Below the pieces are notes generated by a model that had not been told where the DNA came from, searched no databases, and saw only the letters and a program-made list of their open reading frames with translations. A stretch of DNA of 64,000 bases from Streptomyces mayonensis (GTDB lineage: Bacteria > Actinomycetota > Actinomycetes > Streptomycetales > Streptomycetaceae), in the NCBI RefSeq assembly GCF_018982965.1, contig NZ_JACBYP010000002.1, positions 1 through 64,000 on the forward strand. Direction: 5' to 3'. The position numbers and the translations under genes were made by a program. Below, piece by piece: positions 19,566-31,500 of this stretch; position 1 is the first letter of the stretch, and every line of letters begins with the position of its first letter.

Positions 19566-22500
19566 GCGGCCGGGCGGTCAGCGCCGGCCGTGCCGTCCCG
19601 GAACCGTCGAGGCGGGCCGCCAGTCCGGCCACCGTCGGCGTCTCGAACAGCGTACGGACTTCGAGTTCCGCGCCGAGGGTGGCCCGGACGCGGGCGGCCA
19701 GCCGGGTCGCCAGCAGCGAGTGTCCGCCGAGGTCGAAGAAGCTGTCGTCGACGCCGGCCTGGGCGAGGCCCAGCACCTCGGCGAACAGTTCGGCGAGGAG
19801 CTGTTCCTGGGGGGTGCGCGGGGCACGCCCGGTTCCGGCGGGGCCGGGGTCGGGTGCGGGCAGGGCGCGGCGGTCGAGTTTGCCGCTGGCCGTGAGCGGC
19901 AGCGTCGGCAGCGCCACGAACGCCGACGGGACCAGGTGGTCGGGCAGTCGGTCGCGCAGCCAGGTGCGGAGTCCGCCGATGAGGGCGCCGGTGCCCCGGC
20001 TGCCGGTCGGGCGGTTGGTCAGCGACGACAGCGGCCTGCCGGTGGGGAGGGCCGGCCGGTACGCCTCGACCGGCGAGCCGTGGTGCTGGACGCTCGGGTC
20101 GGTGAAGACCACGTCCAGGGCGTCGTCCGCGGTGGCCGACCAGGTGACGGCGACCCGGTGTCCGGTCCGGGCGCCGAGGGCCTGGAAGTCCTCCGGGTCG
20201 GGGAGGTCGCTCTGCTCCGGGCTGTGGAGCCGCTCCAGCAGTTCCGCGAGCGGCGCTTCGCCGTCCTGCACGGCTCGGGCCAGCGCGGACTCGCGCGCCA
20301 CGCGGCGGTTCGGCACACCGGTGATGCGCAGCGGGCCGGTGTGCGGCCGGGCGAGCAGGGCGCGCAGTTCGTCGAGCCCGGCGACCTGCCTCCCCCACTC
20401 CAGCTCGGCCGGCCGGCCGGGCACGGCCGGGGCGACCGGTGGTTTGTGCAGGGTCACGTCGTAGCGGTAGCGGGTCAGTTCGTTGTGGTGGCGGCCGCGT
20501 TTGATCTCGACGCCCACCGCGCCGATGTCCGTACCGCTGTGCGTGCCGATGTCCGTACCGCTGTTCGTACCGCTGTCCGTGCCGCTGTCCCTGCCGTGCT
20601 CCCGCAGGGCGTTGAAGAAGTCCGGGTCGACCAGGAGTTCCTTCTCCACCCTGACGGCCTGCTCCACCGCGCGGCGCACCGCCGCGAGGTCGCCGTCGGC
20701 ACCGGTCCGGTGCAGTTGGACGGCGGTGGCCAGCGGGCGCAGCAGCCGCAGGTTGCGGACGTCGCCGACGAAGAGCGTGCCGCCGGGGGCGAGCAGCCGC
20801 ATCAGCTGCCCGATCACGTCCGCGAGGTAGTCGGCGGACGGGAAGTACTGCACGACCGAGTTGATGACGACGGTGTCGAAGTGCCCGGCCGGCAGGCCGT
20901 CGGTGTCGTGGGCCGGGCGGGTGTGCAGCACGACCCGTTCGGCCAGGTCGCTTCGGCGGGCGACCTGCGTGGTCAGCGCGTCGATCGCCGTGGCGGAGAA
21001 GTCCGTCGCCCAGTAGCTCTCGCAGTGCGGTGCGATCTGCGAGAGCAGCAGTCCGGTTCCGACGCCGACCTCCAGCACCCGGCGGGGGCGCAGCGCGAGG
21101 ATGCGGTCCACGGTGGTGTCCCGCCACTCCCGCATCTGCTCGGTGGGGATCGCCTCCGCGTCGTAACTGCTGTTCCAGCCGACGAAGTTCTGGCCGAAGC
21201 CGTTCTCGGTGCCGGTGTCGGTGTCGGTGCCGGTGCCGGAGTCCTCCGGGGTGATGGGCAGGGCGTCGTAGATGTCCTGCCACTCGCTCACGTGGTCCGT
21301 TTCCAGGTCGCTGTCCCGGCGGTCGTCCTGGCGCGGGACGACATAGCCGACGAGCCGGTCGTCCCGGGCGAGGACGGCGGCCCGTGCGACGCCGGGGTGT
21401 TCGGCCAGGGCCGCCTCGACCTCGCCGGGCTCGATCCGGAAGCCGCGCACCTTGACCTGGTCGTCGGCCCGGCCGGCGTACTCCAGCCGTCCGCTGCGCC
21501 AGCGCACCAGGTCTCCGGTGCGGTACATGCGCTCACCGGCCGCGAACGGGCAGGCCACGAACCGTCCGGCGGTCAGGCCCGGCCGGTTCAGGTACCCGCG
21601 CGCCAGTCCCGCGCCCGCGACGTACAACTCTCCCGCCACGCCCGGCGGCACCGGCCGCAGCCGCTCGTCCAGCACGTACACCCGGGCGTTGGCGATCGGA
21701 CGGCCGATCGGCGGCACGCCCGCTCCGGCCGGCAGCGGGTCGCTCATGGTGGCGCACACCGTGGTCTCGGTCGGGCCGTACGCGTTGATCATCCGGCGCC
21801 CGGGCGCCCAGCGGTCCACCAGCTCCGGCGGGCACGCCTCCCCCGCCACCACCAGCGTCCGCACGTCCACCGAGCCCTCCGGCACCGCGGCGAGGACGGA
21901 CGGGGGCACGGTCACGTGGGTGATGCGGAGGTCCGGGTCGGTCAGTGCCGCGACCGGGTCGGCCGCCGGGGGCAGCACCAGGGTGGCGCCGCGCAGCAGC
22001 GCCGTGAAGATCTCCGACACCGAGGCGTCGAAGCTGGGCGAGGCGAACTGCAGCACTCTGCTGCCGGGTTCGATCGCGAAGCGTTCGAGCTGCGCGGCGA
22101 CCAGGCTGGCGACGCCGCCGTGGCCGACCACGACACCCTTGGGACGGCCGGTCGAACCCGAGGTGTAGATCACGTAGGCCGGATGCCGGACGTCGAGCGC
22201 GACCACCGGGTCCGTCTCGGGCCGCCCGGAGACCTCGGTCACCAGCGCCGGGTCGTCGACCGTCAGGGCCGGGCGGGCGTCGTCGAGCATCTGCGTGATC
22301 CGCGCCCGCGGGTACGCCGGGTCGACGGGCAGGTAGGCGGCCCCGGCCTTCAGGACGCCCAGGACGGCCACCACGGACTCCACCGAACGCGGCAGGGCCA
22401 CGGCCACCGTCTGCTCCGGACCGACACCCCTGGCGATCAGGGCGTGCGCGAACCGGTTCGCGCGGGCGTTCAGCTCCTCGTACGTCACCTCGGTGGCGCC

Positions 22501-25500
22501 GCGCACCAGGGCGACCGCGTCCGGTGTCGCCGTCACCTGTGCCTCGAACGCCCGCGGCACCGGGACGGCCGTCACCTCGCGGGCGGTCTCGTTGCCCCGC
22601 TCCAGCAGGAGGGTGCGTTCCTCGGCGCCGAGGATCTCGATCCGTCCGACCGGCCGGTCCGGGTCGGCGGTGACCGCCTCCAGGAGGCGCGTCCAGCGCG
22701 CCGCGAGTGCCTCGACCGTCGGGCGGTCGAACAGGTCGGTGGCGTACTCCACCGCGCCGGCGATCCCCGCCGGACCGCCGTCGGGGGCGAACTGCTCGAC
22801 GAGGCTGACACCGAGGTCGAACTTGGCGGTCCCGGTGTCCACCGCGTGGGTGGTGACGTCGAGGCCCGGCAGCGTGAACCGGCCCATCGGGGCGTTCTGC
22901 ACGGCCAGGACGGTCTGGAAGAGGGGGTGGTGGGACAGGGTCCTGGACGGGTTCAGCACCTCCACCAGGTGCTCGAACGGCACGTCCTGGTGCGCGTACG
23001 CCGACAGCGCCGTCTCCCGCACCCGCTCCAGCAGCTCGGTGAAGGTGGGGTCGCCGCCCGTGTCGGTGCGCAGCACCAGCGTGTTCACGAAGAAGCCGAC
23101 CAGATCGTCCAGCGCCTCGTCGGTGCGCCCCGCGACCGGGCTCCCGATCGGGATGTCCGTCCCCGCGCCCAGCCGCGTGTACAGCGCCGCCAGCGCCGCC
23201 TGCAGCACCATGAACAGGCTGGCACCCGAGCGGCGCGCCAACTCCAGCAGTGCGGCGTGCAGTTCGGGGCTCATCTCCAGGCCGACATGGTCGCCGCGGC
23301 GGCCGGCCACGGCCGGCCTGGGCCGGTCGGTGGGCAGCTGGAGCAGCTCCGGCAGGCCGGACAACTGGTTCTTCCAGTAGTCGAGTTGCTCGGCATAGCG
23401 ACTGTCGGGGTCGGTGGCGTCGCCGAGCAGCTCGCGCTGCCACAGCGTGTAGTCCGCGTACTGCACCGGCAGGGCGTGCCAGTGCGGCGCGCGGCCCTGG
23501 CAGCGGGCGGTGTACGCCTCGGCCAGGTCGCGTGCCAGCGGGCCGGTCGACCAGCCGTCACCCGCGATGTGGTGCATCACCAGGAGCAGCACGTGCCGGT
23601 CCGGCGCGAGCACGAACAGCTCCGCGCGCAGGGGCGCCTCCTCCTCCAGGGCGAACGGGAACCGGGCGAACTCGGCCAGCCGCTCGAACAGTTCGGCCTC
23701 CGACACCCCGATCAGCCGCGTCCGGGGCCGGGTTCCGGACGGGTCGAGGACGTGCTGTCGGGGCACGCCGGCGACCTCCGGGAAGACCGTCCGCAGGCTT
23801 TCGTGCCGGGCCACCACGTCGGCCAGCGCCTCGTCCAGCGCGGTCCGGTCGAGCGTCCCCGTCAGCCGGAGGGCGAGGGGGATGTGGTAGGTCGCGGCGG
23901 CACCGTCCATGCGGTGCAGGAACCACAGGCGGCGCTGGGCGAAGGACAGCGGTACCGCCTCGGGACGCTCGCGCCGGGTCAGCGCCGGGCGGACCGGGCC
24001 GGCCCCGGTCAGCGCCCCGGCCAGGCCCGCCACGGTGGGCGCCTGGAACAGGGTGCGCAGCGCCAGCTCCACACCGAGCACCGAACGCACCCGCGCGGCC
24101 AGCCGGGTGGCCAGCAGGGAGTGCCCGCCCAGCTCGAAGAAGTCCTCGTCGGCCCCGACCCGCGGCACGCCCAGCACCTCGGCGAACAGCTCGGCGAGGA
24201 CCTGCTCCTGCGGCGTGCGCGGCGCCCGGCCACCGGCCGTCGCGACCGGCTCGGGCGCGGGCAGCGCCGCCCGGTCCAGCTTTCCGCTCGGCGTCAGCGG
24301 CAACACGTCGAGGACCACGAACCCGGACGGCACCAGGTAGTCGGGCAGCCGTTCACGCAGGTGCGCCGCCAGCTCCGCGGGGTGCAGGACGGCACCGCAG
24401 CGGGCCTCGGCGTAGCCGACGAGCCGGTCGTCCCGGGCGAGGACGGCGGCCCGGGCGACGTCCGGGTGCTCGGCCAGCGCCGTCTCGACCTCGCCGAGTT
24501 CGACGCGGAACCCTCGCACCTTCACCTGGTCGTCGGCGCGGCCCACGTACTCCAGCTCGCCGTCCGTTCGGCGGCGCACCACGTCTCCGGTGCGGTACAT
24601 CGGCGCGCCCGCCGGGCCGAAGGGGCAGGCCACGAAGCGCGCGGCGGTCAGCCCGGGCCGGTTCAGGTACCCGCGCGCCAGACCGGGACCGGCGACGTAC
24701 AGCTCCCCCGCCACGCCCGGCGGCACGACGCGCAGCCGCTCGTCGAGGACGTACGCCCGCAAGCCCGCGACCGGACGGCCGATGGGCGGTGCGCCGGCCG
24801 CCCCCGGGGACAGGGCGCCGCTCATGGTCGCGCACACCGTCGTCTCCGTCGGACCGTACGCGTTGAACATCCGCCTGCCCGGCGCCCAGCGGGCCACCAG
24901 CTCCGGAGCGCAGGCCTCGCCCGCGACCACCAGGGTGGTGGCCGTGAGGTCGGTGCTCTCCACCGTGGCCAGGGCCGAGGGCGGCAGGGTCACGTGAGTG
25001 ACGCCGAGCCGCCGGTCCGTCAGGGCCTCCAACGGGGCCTCGGACGGGGCCAGGACGAGCGCGGCCCCCGTGAGCAGGGCGCTGCACAGGTCCCAGAAGG
25101 AGGCGTCGAAGCTGGGCGAGGCGAACTGGAGGACACGGCTGCCCGGCGCCACGCCGAGCCGGTCGACCTGCGCGGCCACCAGGCCGGACACGCCGGTGTG
25201 GCTCACCACGACGCCCTTCGGGCGGCCCGTCGAACCCGAGGTGTAGATCACGTACGCCGGGCACCGGGTGTCCACCACGACACCCGGATCGGTGTCCGGG
25301 CCGCAGGCCCCGGCCACCACGGCCGGATCGTCGACGACGACGGCCGGCCGCGCGTCGTCCAGCATGAACGCGATCCGTGCAGCCGGGTACGCCGGATCCA
25401 CCGGCAGGTACGCGGCCCCGGTCTTCAGCACACCGAGGACGGCCACCACCGACTCCACCGACCGCGGCAGCGCCACCGCCACGACCTGTTCCGGTCCCGC

Positions 25501-28500
25501 GCCCCGGGTGAGCAGCGCGTGCGCGAACCGGTTCGCGCGGGCGTCGAGCTGCCCGTACGTCAGCTCGTCGACGCCGCACACCAGCGCCACCGCGTCCGGC
25601 GTCGCCGCGACCTGCGCCGCGAACAGCTCGGTCAGACTCGCCCCAGCCGCTCCGGCCGCCCCGGCCACCCCGCGCTCGACGGGCTCGACGGGGGGCAGCA
25701 GTTCGCGGCGTTCCCCGGCCGACAGCAGGTCGGCCTCGCCGATCGGCCGGTCGGGCGCGGCCGCCACGGCGGCGAGCAGCCTGGTCCACCGGGCGGCCAG
25801 GGCCTCGACGGTCGAGCGGTCGAACAGGTCGGTGCTGTACTCGACCGCACCGCTGAGCCCGGCCGGTGCGCCGTCCGCACCGTGCTCCTCCGCGAACCCG
25901 AAGGTCAGGTCGAGCCGCGCGGTCCCGGTGAGCACGGTCACCCCGGAGACCCTGAGGCCCGGGAACTCGAAGTCGCCGCCCGGTGCGTTCTGCACGACCA
26001 GCCCGGTCTGGAACAGCGGGTGGTGGGACAGGGACCTGGACGGGTTCAGCACCTCCACCAGGTGCTCGAACGGCACGTCCTGGTGCGCGTACGCCGACAG
26101 CGCCGTCTCCCGCACCCTTCCCAGCAGTTCGCGGAAACTCGGGTCACCGCTCGTGTCGGTCCGCAGCACCAGCGTGTTGATGAAGAACCCGACCAGGTCG
26201 TCCAGCGCCTCGTCGGTACGCCCTGCGACCGGGCTCCCGATCGCGATGTCCGTGCCCGCGCCCAGCCGCGTGTACAGCGCCGCCAGCGCCGCCTGCAGCA
26301 CCATGAACAGCGTCGCGCCCGAGCGGCGCGCCAACTCCAGCAGGGAAGCGTGCAGTTCGGCGTCGATCCGCAGTTCCAGCAGGTCGCCGCCGTACGACAT
26401 GGTGGCGGGGCGCGGCCGGTCGGCGGGCAGTTGCACCTGTCCGGGCAGCCCGGCCAGCGTCCTGGTCCAGTAGGCGACCTGGCGGGCGAACACGCTGTCC
26501 GCGTCCTGCTCGTCGCCGAGGATCTCGTGCTGCCACAGGGTGTAGTCGCCGTACGTCACCGGCAGCGGCGGCCAGGGCGGCGCGCCGCCGCCCCGCCGGG
26601 TGGTGTACGCGGTGGCCAGGTCGCGGGCCAGCGGGCCCATGGACCAGCCGTCCCCGACGATGTGGTGCAGGACCAGCAGCAGTACGTGCTCGTCCGGCGC
26701 GAGCGCGAACAGCTCCGCCCGCAGCGGTACTTCCGAGGTCAGGTCGAACGCCCGCACCGCGGCCTCCCGCAGCAGGGCGGGCATCTCCGCCTCACGGACG
26801 GCGCGTACGGTCAGCGGGACCGCGGCCTCCGCCGCGTCCACCACCCGCTGGCGCGGGATTCCGGCGGTGTGCGGGAAGACGGTGCGCAGGGTTTCGTGGC
26901 GGGCCGTCACGTCGGCCAGCGCGCTGTGCAGCGCGGCCCGGTCGAGGGTGCCGGAAAGGCGCAGGGCGAGGGGCATGTGGTAGGTGGCGCTCGGCGCGCC
27001 GAACCGCTGGAGGAACCAGAGCCGGCGCTGGGCGAACGACAGGGGCATCGGTTCGCGGCGGGGTCGGGGCACGAGGGGCTGCCGTGCGGTGCCCGCGCCG
27101 TGCAGTGCGGCCGCGAGCCCGGCGGGTGTCGGGGTCCGGAACAGGGCCCGCAGCTCCAGCTCGACGCCGAGGGTGGCCCGGACGCGTGAGACCAGCCGGG
27201 TGGCGAGCAACGAGTGCCCGCCCAGGTCGAAGAAGCCGTCGTCGGCCCCGACCCGCGGTACGCCCAGCACCTCGGCGAACAGCTCGGCGAGGACCTGCTC
27301 CTGCGGCGTGCGCGGCGCCCGGCCACCGGCCGTCGCGACCGGCTCGGGCGCGGGCAGCGCCGCCCGGTCCAGCTTCCCGTTCGGCGTCAGCGGCAACACG
27401 TCCAGGAGTACGAACACGGACGGCACCAGGTGGTCCGGCAGCCGTTCGCGCAGGTACGCCGCCAGCTCCGCGACGCTCACCCCGATGCCGGCCAGGGGGA
27501 CCGCGTACGCGACGAGCCGGTCCTCCCGGGCGAGTACCGCGACCTGGGCGACCGCCGGGTGGGTGGCCAGCTCGGCCTCGATCTCGCCCGGCTCGACGCG
27601 GAACCCGCGGACCTTCACCTGGTGGTCCGCCCGGCCCGCGAACTCCAGCTCGCCGTCGGCGCGCCAGTGGGCCAGGTCCCCGGTGCGGTACATCAGCGCA
27701 CCGGCCGGACCGTGGGGGTCGGCGACGAAGCGCGTGGCGGTGGGCCCGGGCCGGTTCAGGTAGCCGCGGGCCAGTCCCGCACCGGCGAGGTACAGCTCGC
27801 CCCGTACGCCGGGGGCGACCGGCCGCAGAGCCCCATCCAGCACGTAGGCACGGCAGTTGGCGATCGGGCGGCCGATCGGTACCGGCAGCGGGCAGTCGGC
27901 CGGCAGCGGATACGCGGTGATCACATGGGTCTCGGCGGGGCCGTAGTGGTTGTGCAGCTCCCGTCCCGGCCGGCGGGCCCGGAAGCGGCGTACGACGGCG
28001 CCGAGCCGCATCGCCTCGCCGGCCTGTGCGATCAGCCGCAGCTTCGGCAGCTCGAGCCCGGCCTCCTCGGCGGCCTCGGCCAGCGCCTCGACCACCAGGT
28101 TGGGCGCGAACAGCTCCTCGACCCCGTGCCGGTCCAGCCAGTGGGCGAACGACTCGGCGCTGCGGCGCTGCTCCTCGGTCGGCACCACCAGCGTCTTGCC
28201 GTACAGCAGCGCGGAGAGGGTCTCCTGCACCGAGACGTCGAAGCTGAGGGCGGTGAACTGCGCGGTGCGGGTGCCGGGTTCGCCGCCCACGGACCCGTGG
28301 TGCCAGGCCAGCAGGTTCAGCAGCCCGGCGGCGGGCATCACCACGGCCTTGGGCCTGCCGGTGGAACCCGAGGTGTAGATGACGTAGGCCGGGTGGCGCG
28401 GGTCCGCGGCGACGGCCGGATCGTGCTCCGGCAGGTCCCCGTCCGGGGTGACGGCCGCGAGGTCGTCGAGCACCACGGCCGGCCGCGCGTCCTCAAGCAT

Positions 28501-31500
28501 GTACGCGATCCGGGCGGCCGGGTAGTCCGGGTCGACGGGGAGGTACGCCGCGCCCGTCTTGAGTACGGCGAGGACGGCGACCACCAGCTCGGCGGAGCGC
28601 GGCAGCCGCAGCGCGACGACCTGCTCGGGCCCGGCCCCGCGTGCGATCAGCGCGTGTGCCAGGCGGTTGGCCCTGCGGTTCAGCTCCCGGTAGGTCAGCA
28701 CGGTGTCCTCGAACACCACCGCCGGTGCCTCGGGGGCCGACCGGACCTGCGCCTCGAAGAGCGCGGGCAGGCCTGCGCCGGGCAGCGGGCGGGCGGTGTC
28801 GTTGCGTACGACCAGCAGTTCGTGCCGTTCTGCGGCGGTGAGGACGTCGATCCGGCTCAGCGGCAGGTCCGGCTCGGCGACCGCGGACGCCAGCAGCCGC
28901 AGCCAGCGGGCGACGAGTGCCTCCACCGTGGCGGCGTCGAAGAGGTCGGTGCTGTACTCGACCCGTCCGACGATGCCCTCGGCCGGCCCGCCGGTGCCGC
29001 CGCGCTCCAGCAGGTGGATGCCGAGGTCGAACATCGTCGTCGGCGTCCGTACCAGGGCGATCTCGGCGGACAGGCCGCTGAGGGCGAACTCGGTGCGGGG
29101 CACGTTCTGCAGCGCGAGCAACACCTGGAACAGCGGCTGACGGGCGAGCGACCGGGACGGGTTGAGGGCCTCGACGACGTGCTCGAACGGCAGGTCCTGG
29201 TGCGCGTACGCGGCGAGTGCGTCCTCACGGACCCGGCCGAGCAGCTGGGCGAAGGTGGGGTCGCCGCCGGTGTCCGTGCGGAGCACCAGGGTGTTGACGA
29301 AGAATCCGACGAGGTCGTCCAGGGCCTGGTCGGTCCGTCCGGCGATCAGGCTGCCGACGGGGATGTCCTGCCCCGCGCCGAGCTTGTCCAGCAGCGCGGC
29401 CAGTCCGGCCTGCAGCACCATGTACACGCTGGCGCCGTGCTCCCGGCCCAGGCGGACCAGTCCGGCGTGCAGTTCGGCGTCGAGTTCTACGGCGAGGTGG
29501 CCGCCGGAGTGGGAGGGGGTCGCGGGGCGGGGCCGGTCGGCGGGGAGCCTGATCTGTTCCGGCAGGTCCGTCAGCCGCTCGGTCCAGTAGGCCCGCTGGC
29601 GGGCGAAGAGGCTGTCCGGGTCGGCCGGGTCGCCGAGCAGTTCGTGCTGCCACAGGGTGTAGTCGGCGTACTGCACCGGCAGTTCCGCCCACCGCGGTTC
29701 CTCGTCGCGGCAACGGGCCGCGTACGCGGTGGCCAGGTCGGCGGCGAGCGGGCCGAGCGACCATCCGTCACCGGCGATGTGGTGCATCACCAGGAGCAGG
29801 ACGTGTTCGTCCGCCGAGAGCCTGAACACCTGGGCACGAAGGGGTGGTTGGGTGGCGAGGTCGAATCCGCGCGCGGCGGCCGCCGTCAACAGGCCGGGCA
29901 GGGACCTGTCTTCGGCGGGGCCGACCGACAGTTCCGGGCGAGTCCGGGCGGCGGCCAGCACCTGCTGGTGGGGCACTCCGTCGGCGGCCGGGTAGACGGT
30001 GCGCAGGGTCTCGTGCCGGGCGACGACATCGCCCAGCGCCGCCTCCAGGGCGGCCAGGTCCAGCGGCCCGGTGAGCCGCCACGCGAGCGGCATGTTGTAG
30101 ACCGAGTCGGCGCCCTCCATCTGGCGCAGGAACCAGAGCCTGTGCTGCGCGGACGACAACGGGACCCGCTCGGGCCGCTCCGCCCGCCGCAGGGCGAGCC
30201 GGGCCCCGTCCGCGCCGTCCAGCGCGGCGGCCAGCCCGGCCACCGTCGGGGTCCGGAACAGGGCGCGCAGCGGCATCTCCACGTCCAGGGAGGCACGGAC
30301 CCGGGCCACGAGCCGGGTGGCCAGCAGGGAGTGCCCGCCCAGGTCGAAGAAGTCGTCGTCGGCCCCGACCTCGGGCAGGCCCAGCACCTCGGCGAACAGC
30401 CCTGCCAGTACCTGTTCCCGGGGCGTGCGCGGGGCCCGGCCGGACCGGGGCGCGGTGACGGCGGGCTCGGGCAGCGCACGCCGGTCCAGTTTGCCGCTGG
30501 TGTTCAGCGGCAGGGCGTCCAGGAGGACGAACACGGCGGGCACCATGTAGTCGGGCAGCCGCTCGCGCAGGTGCGCCCGCAGGTCCTCCGGCCGGGGTTC
30601 CGCCCCGGTGGCGGGCACCGGGTAGGCGACCAGGCGGGTGTCCCCCGCTCGGTCCCGCCGGACGGCCACGGCGGCCCGGGCGACCTGCGGGTGTTCCGTC
30701 AGGGCAGCCTCGATCTCGCCGAGCTCGATCCGGAAGCCGCGGATCTTGACCTGGTCGTCGGTGCGGCCGAGGAACTCCAGGTTCCCGTCCGCGCCCCAGC
30801 GCACCAGGTCACCGGTGCGGTACATCCGCGTACCGGCCGGCCCGGACGGGTCCGCCACGAAGCGGCCCGCGGTGAGTCCCGGCCGGTTCAGATAGCCGCG
30901 CGCCAGTCCCGCGCCCGCGATGTACAGCTCGCCCGGCACGCCGGCGGGCACCGGCCGCAGGGCGGCGTCGAGCACGTGCAGCCGGACGCCGCCGAGCGGC
31001 CGGCCGATCACCTGGTGCGGGCTCGACCCCAGCGGGGCGACGACCGAGTCCACCGTGCACTCGGCCGGACCGTAGTAGTTCACGGAGTCCACTCCGTCGG
31101 CCGCCCGCAGCCGCTCCCAGAGCTGCTCGGGGACGGCCTCGCCGCCCAGCCCGACGAACGAGGGGCGCCACCGCGGGTGGTCCAGCAGGCCGTGGTCCAC
31201 GAGGACCTGCACGTACGACGGGGTGCCGCCGACGGTGTCGAGGCCGGCGCGCGCGGCGTACTCGAGGTAGGCGTCGGGGTCGGTCCAGGTCGCCTCGTCC
31301 AGCACGTGCAGCTCGTGCCCGGCGTACAGGGCGAACAGCTGGTCGCAGGATGCGTCGAACGACACGGACGTGGTGAGCCCCACCCGCATCCGCTCGCCCG
31401 TCCGGAAGATCAGCGGGCACTGGTCGGCGAACAGGTTGGCCAGGCTCCCGTGCGTCACGACCACGCCCTTGGGCCTGCCGGTGGACCCGGAGGTGTGGAT

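Noticed and set aside
15478..27189. Very long plus-strand open frame (about 3900 codons) across the NRPS
   Set aside because: It is the antisense shadow of the NRPS: high G+C with biased codons removes stops from the complementary frame. Its translation is Gly/Arg/Gln-rich with no domain motifs, while the minus strand gives perfect NRPS motifs.
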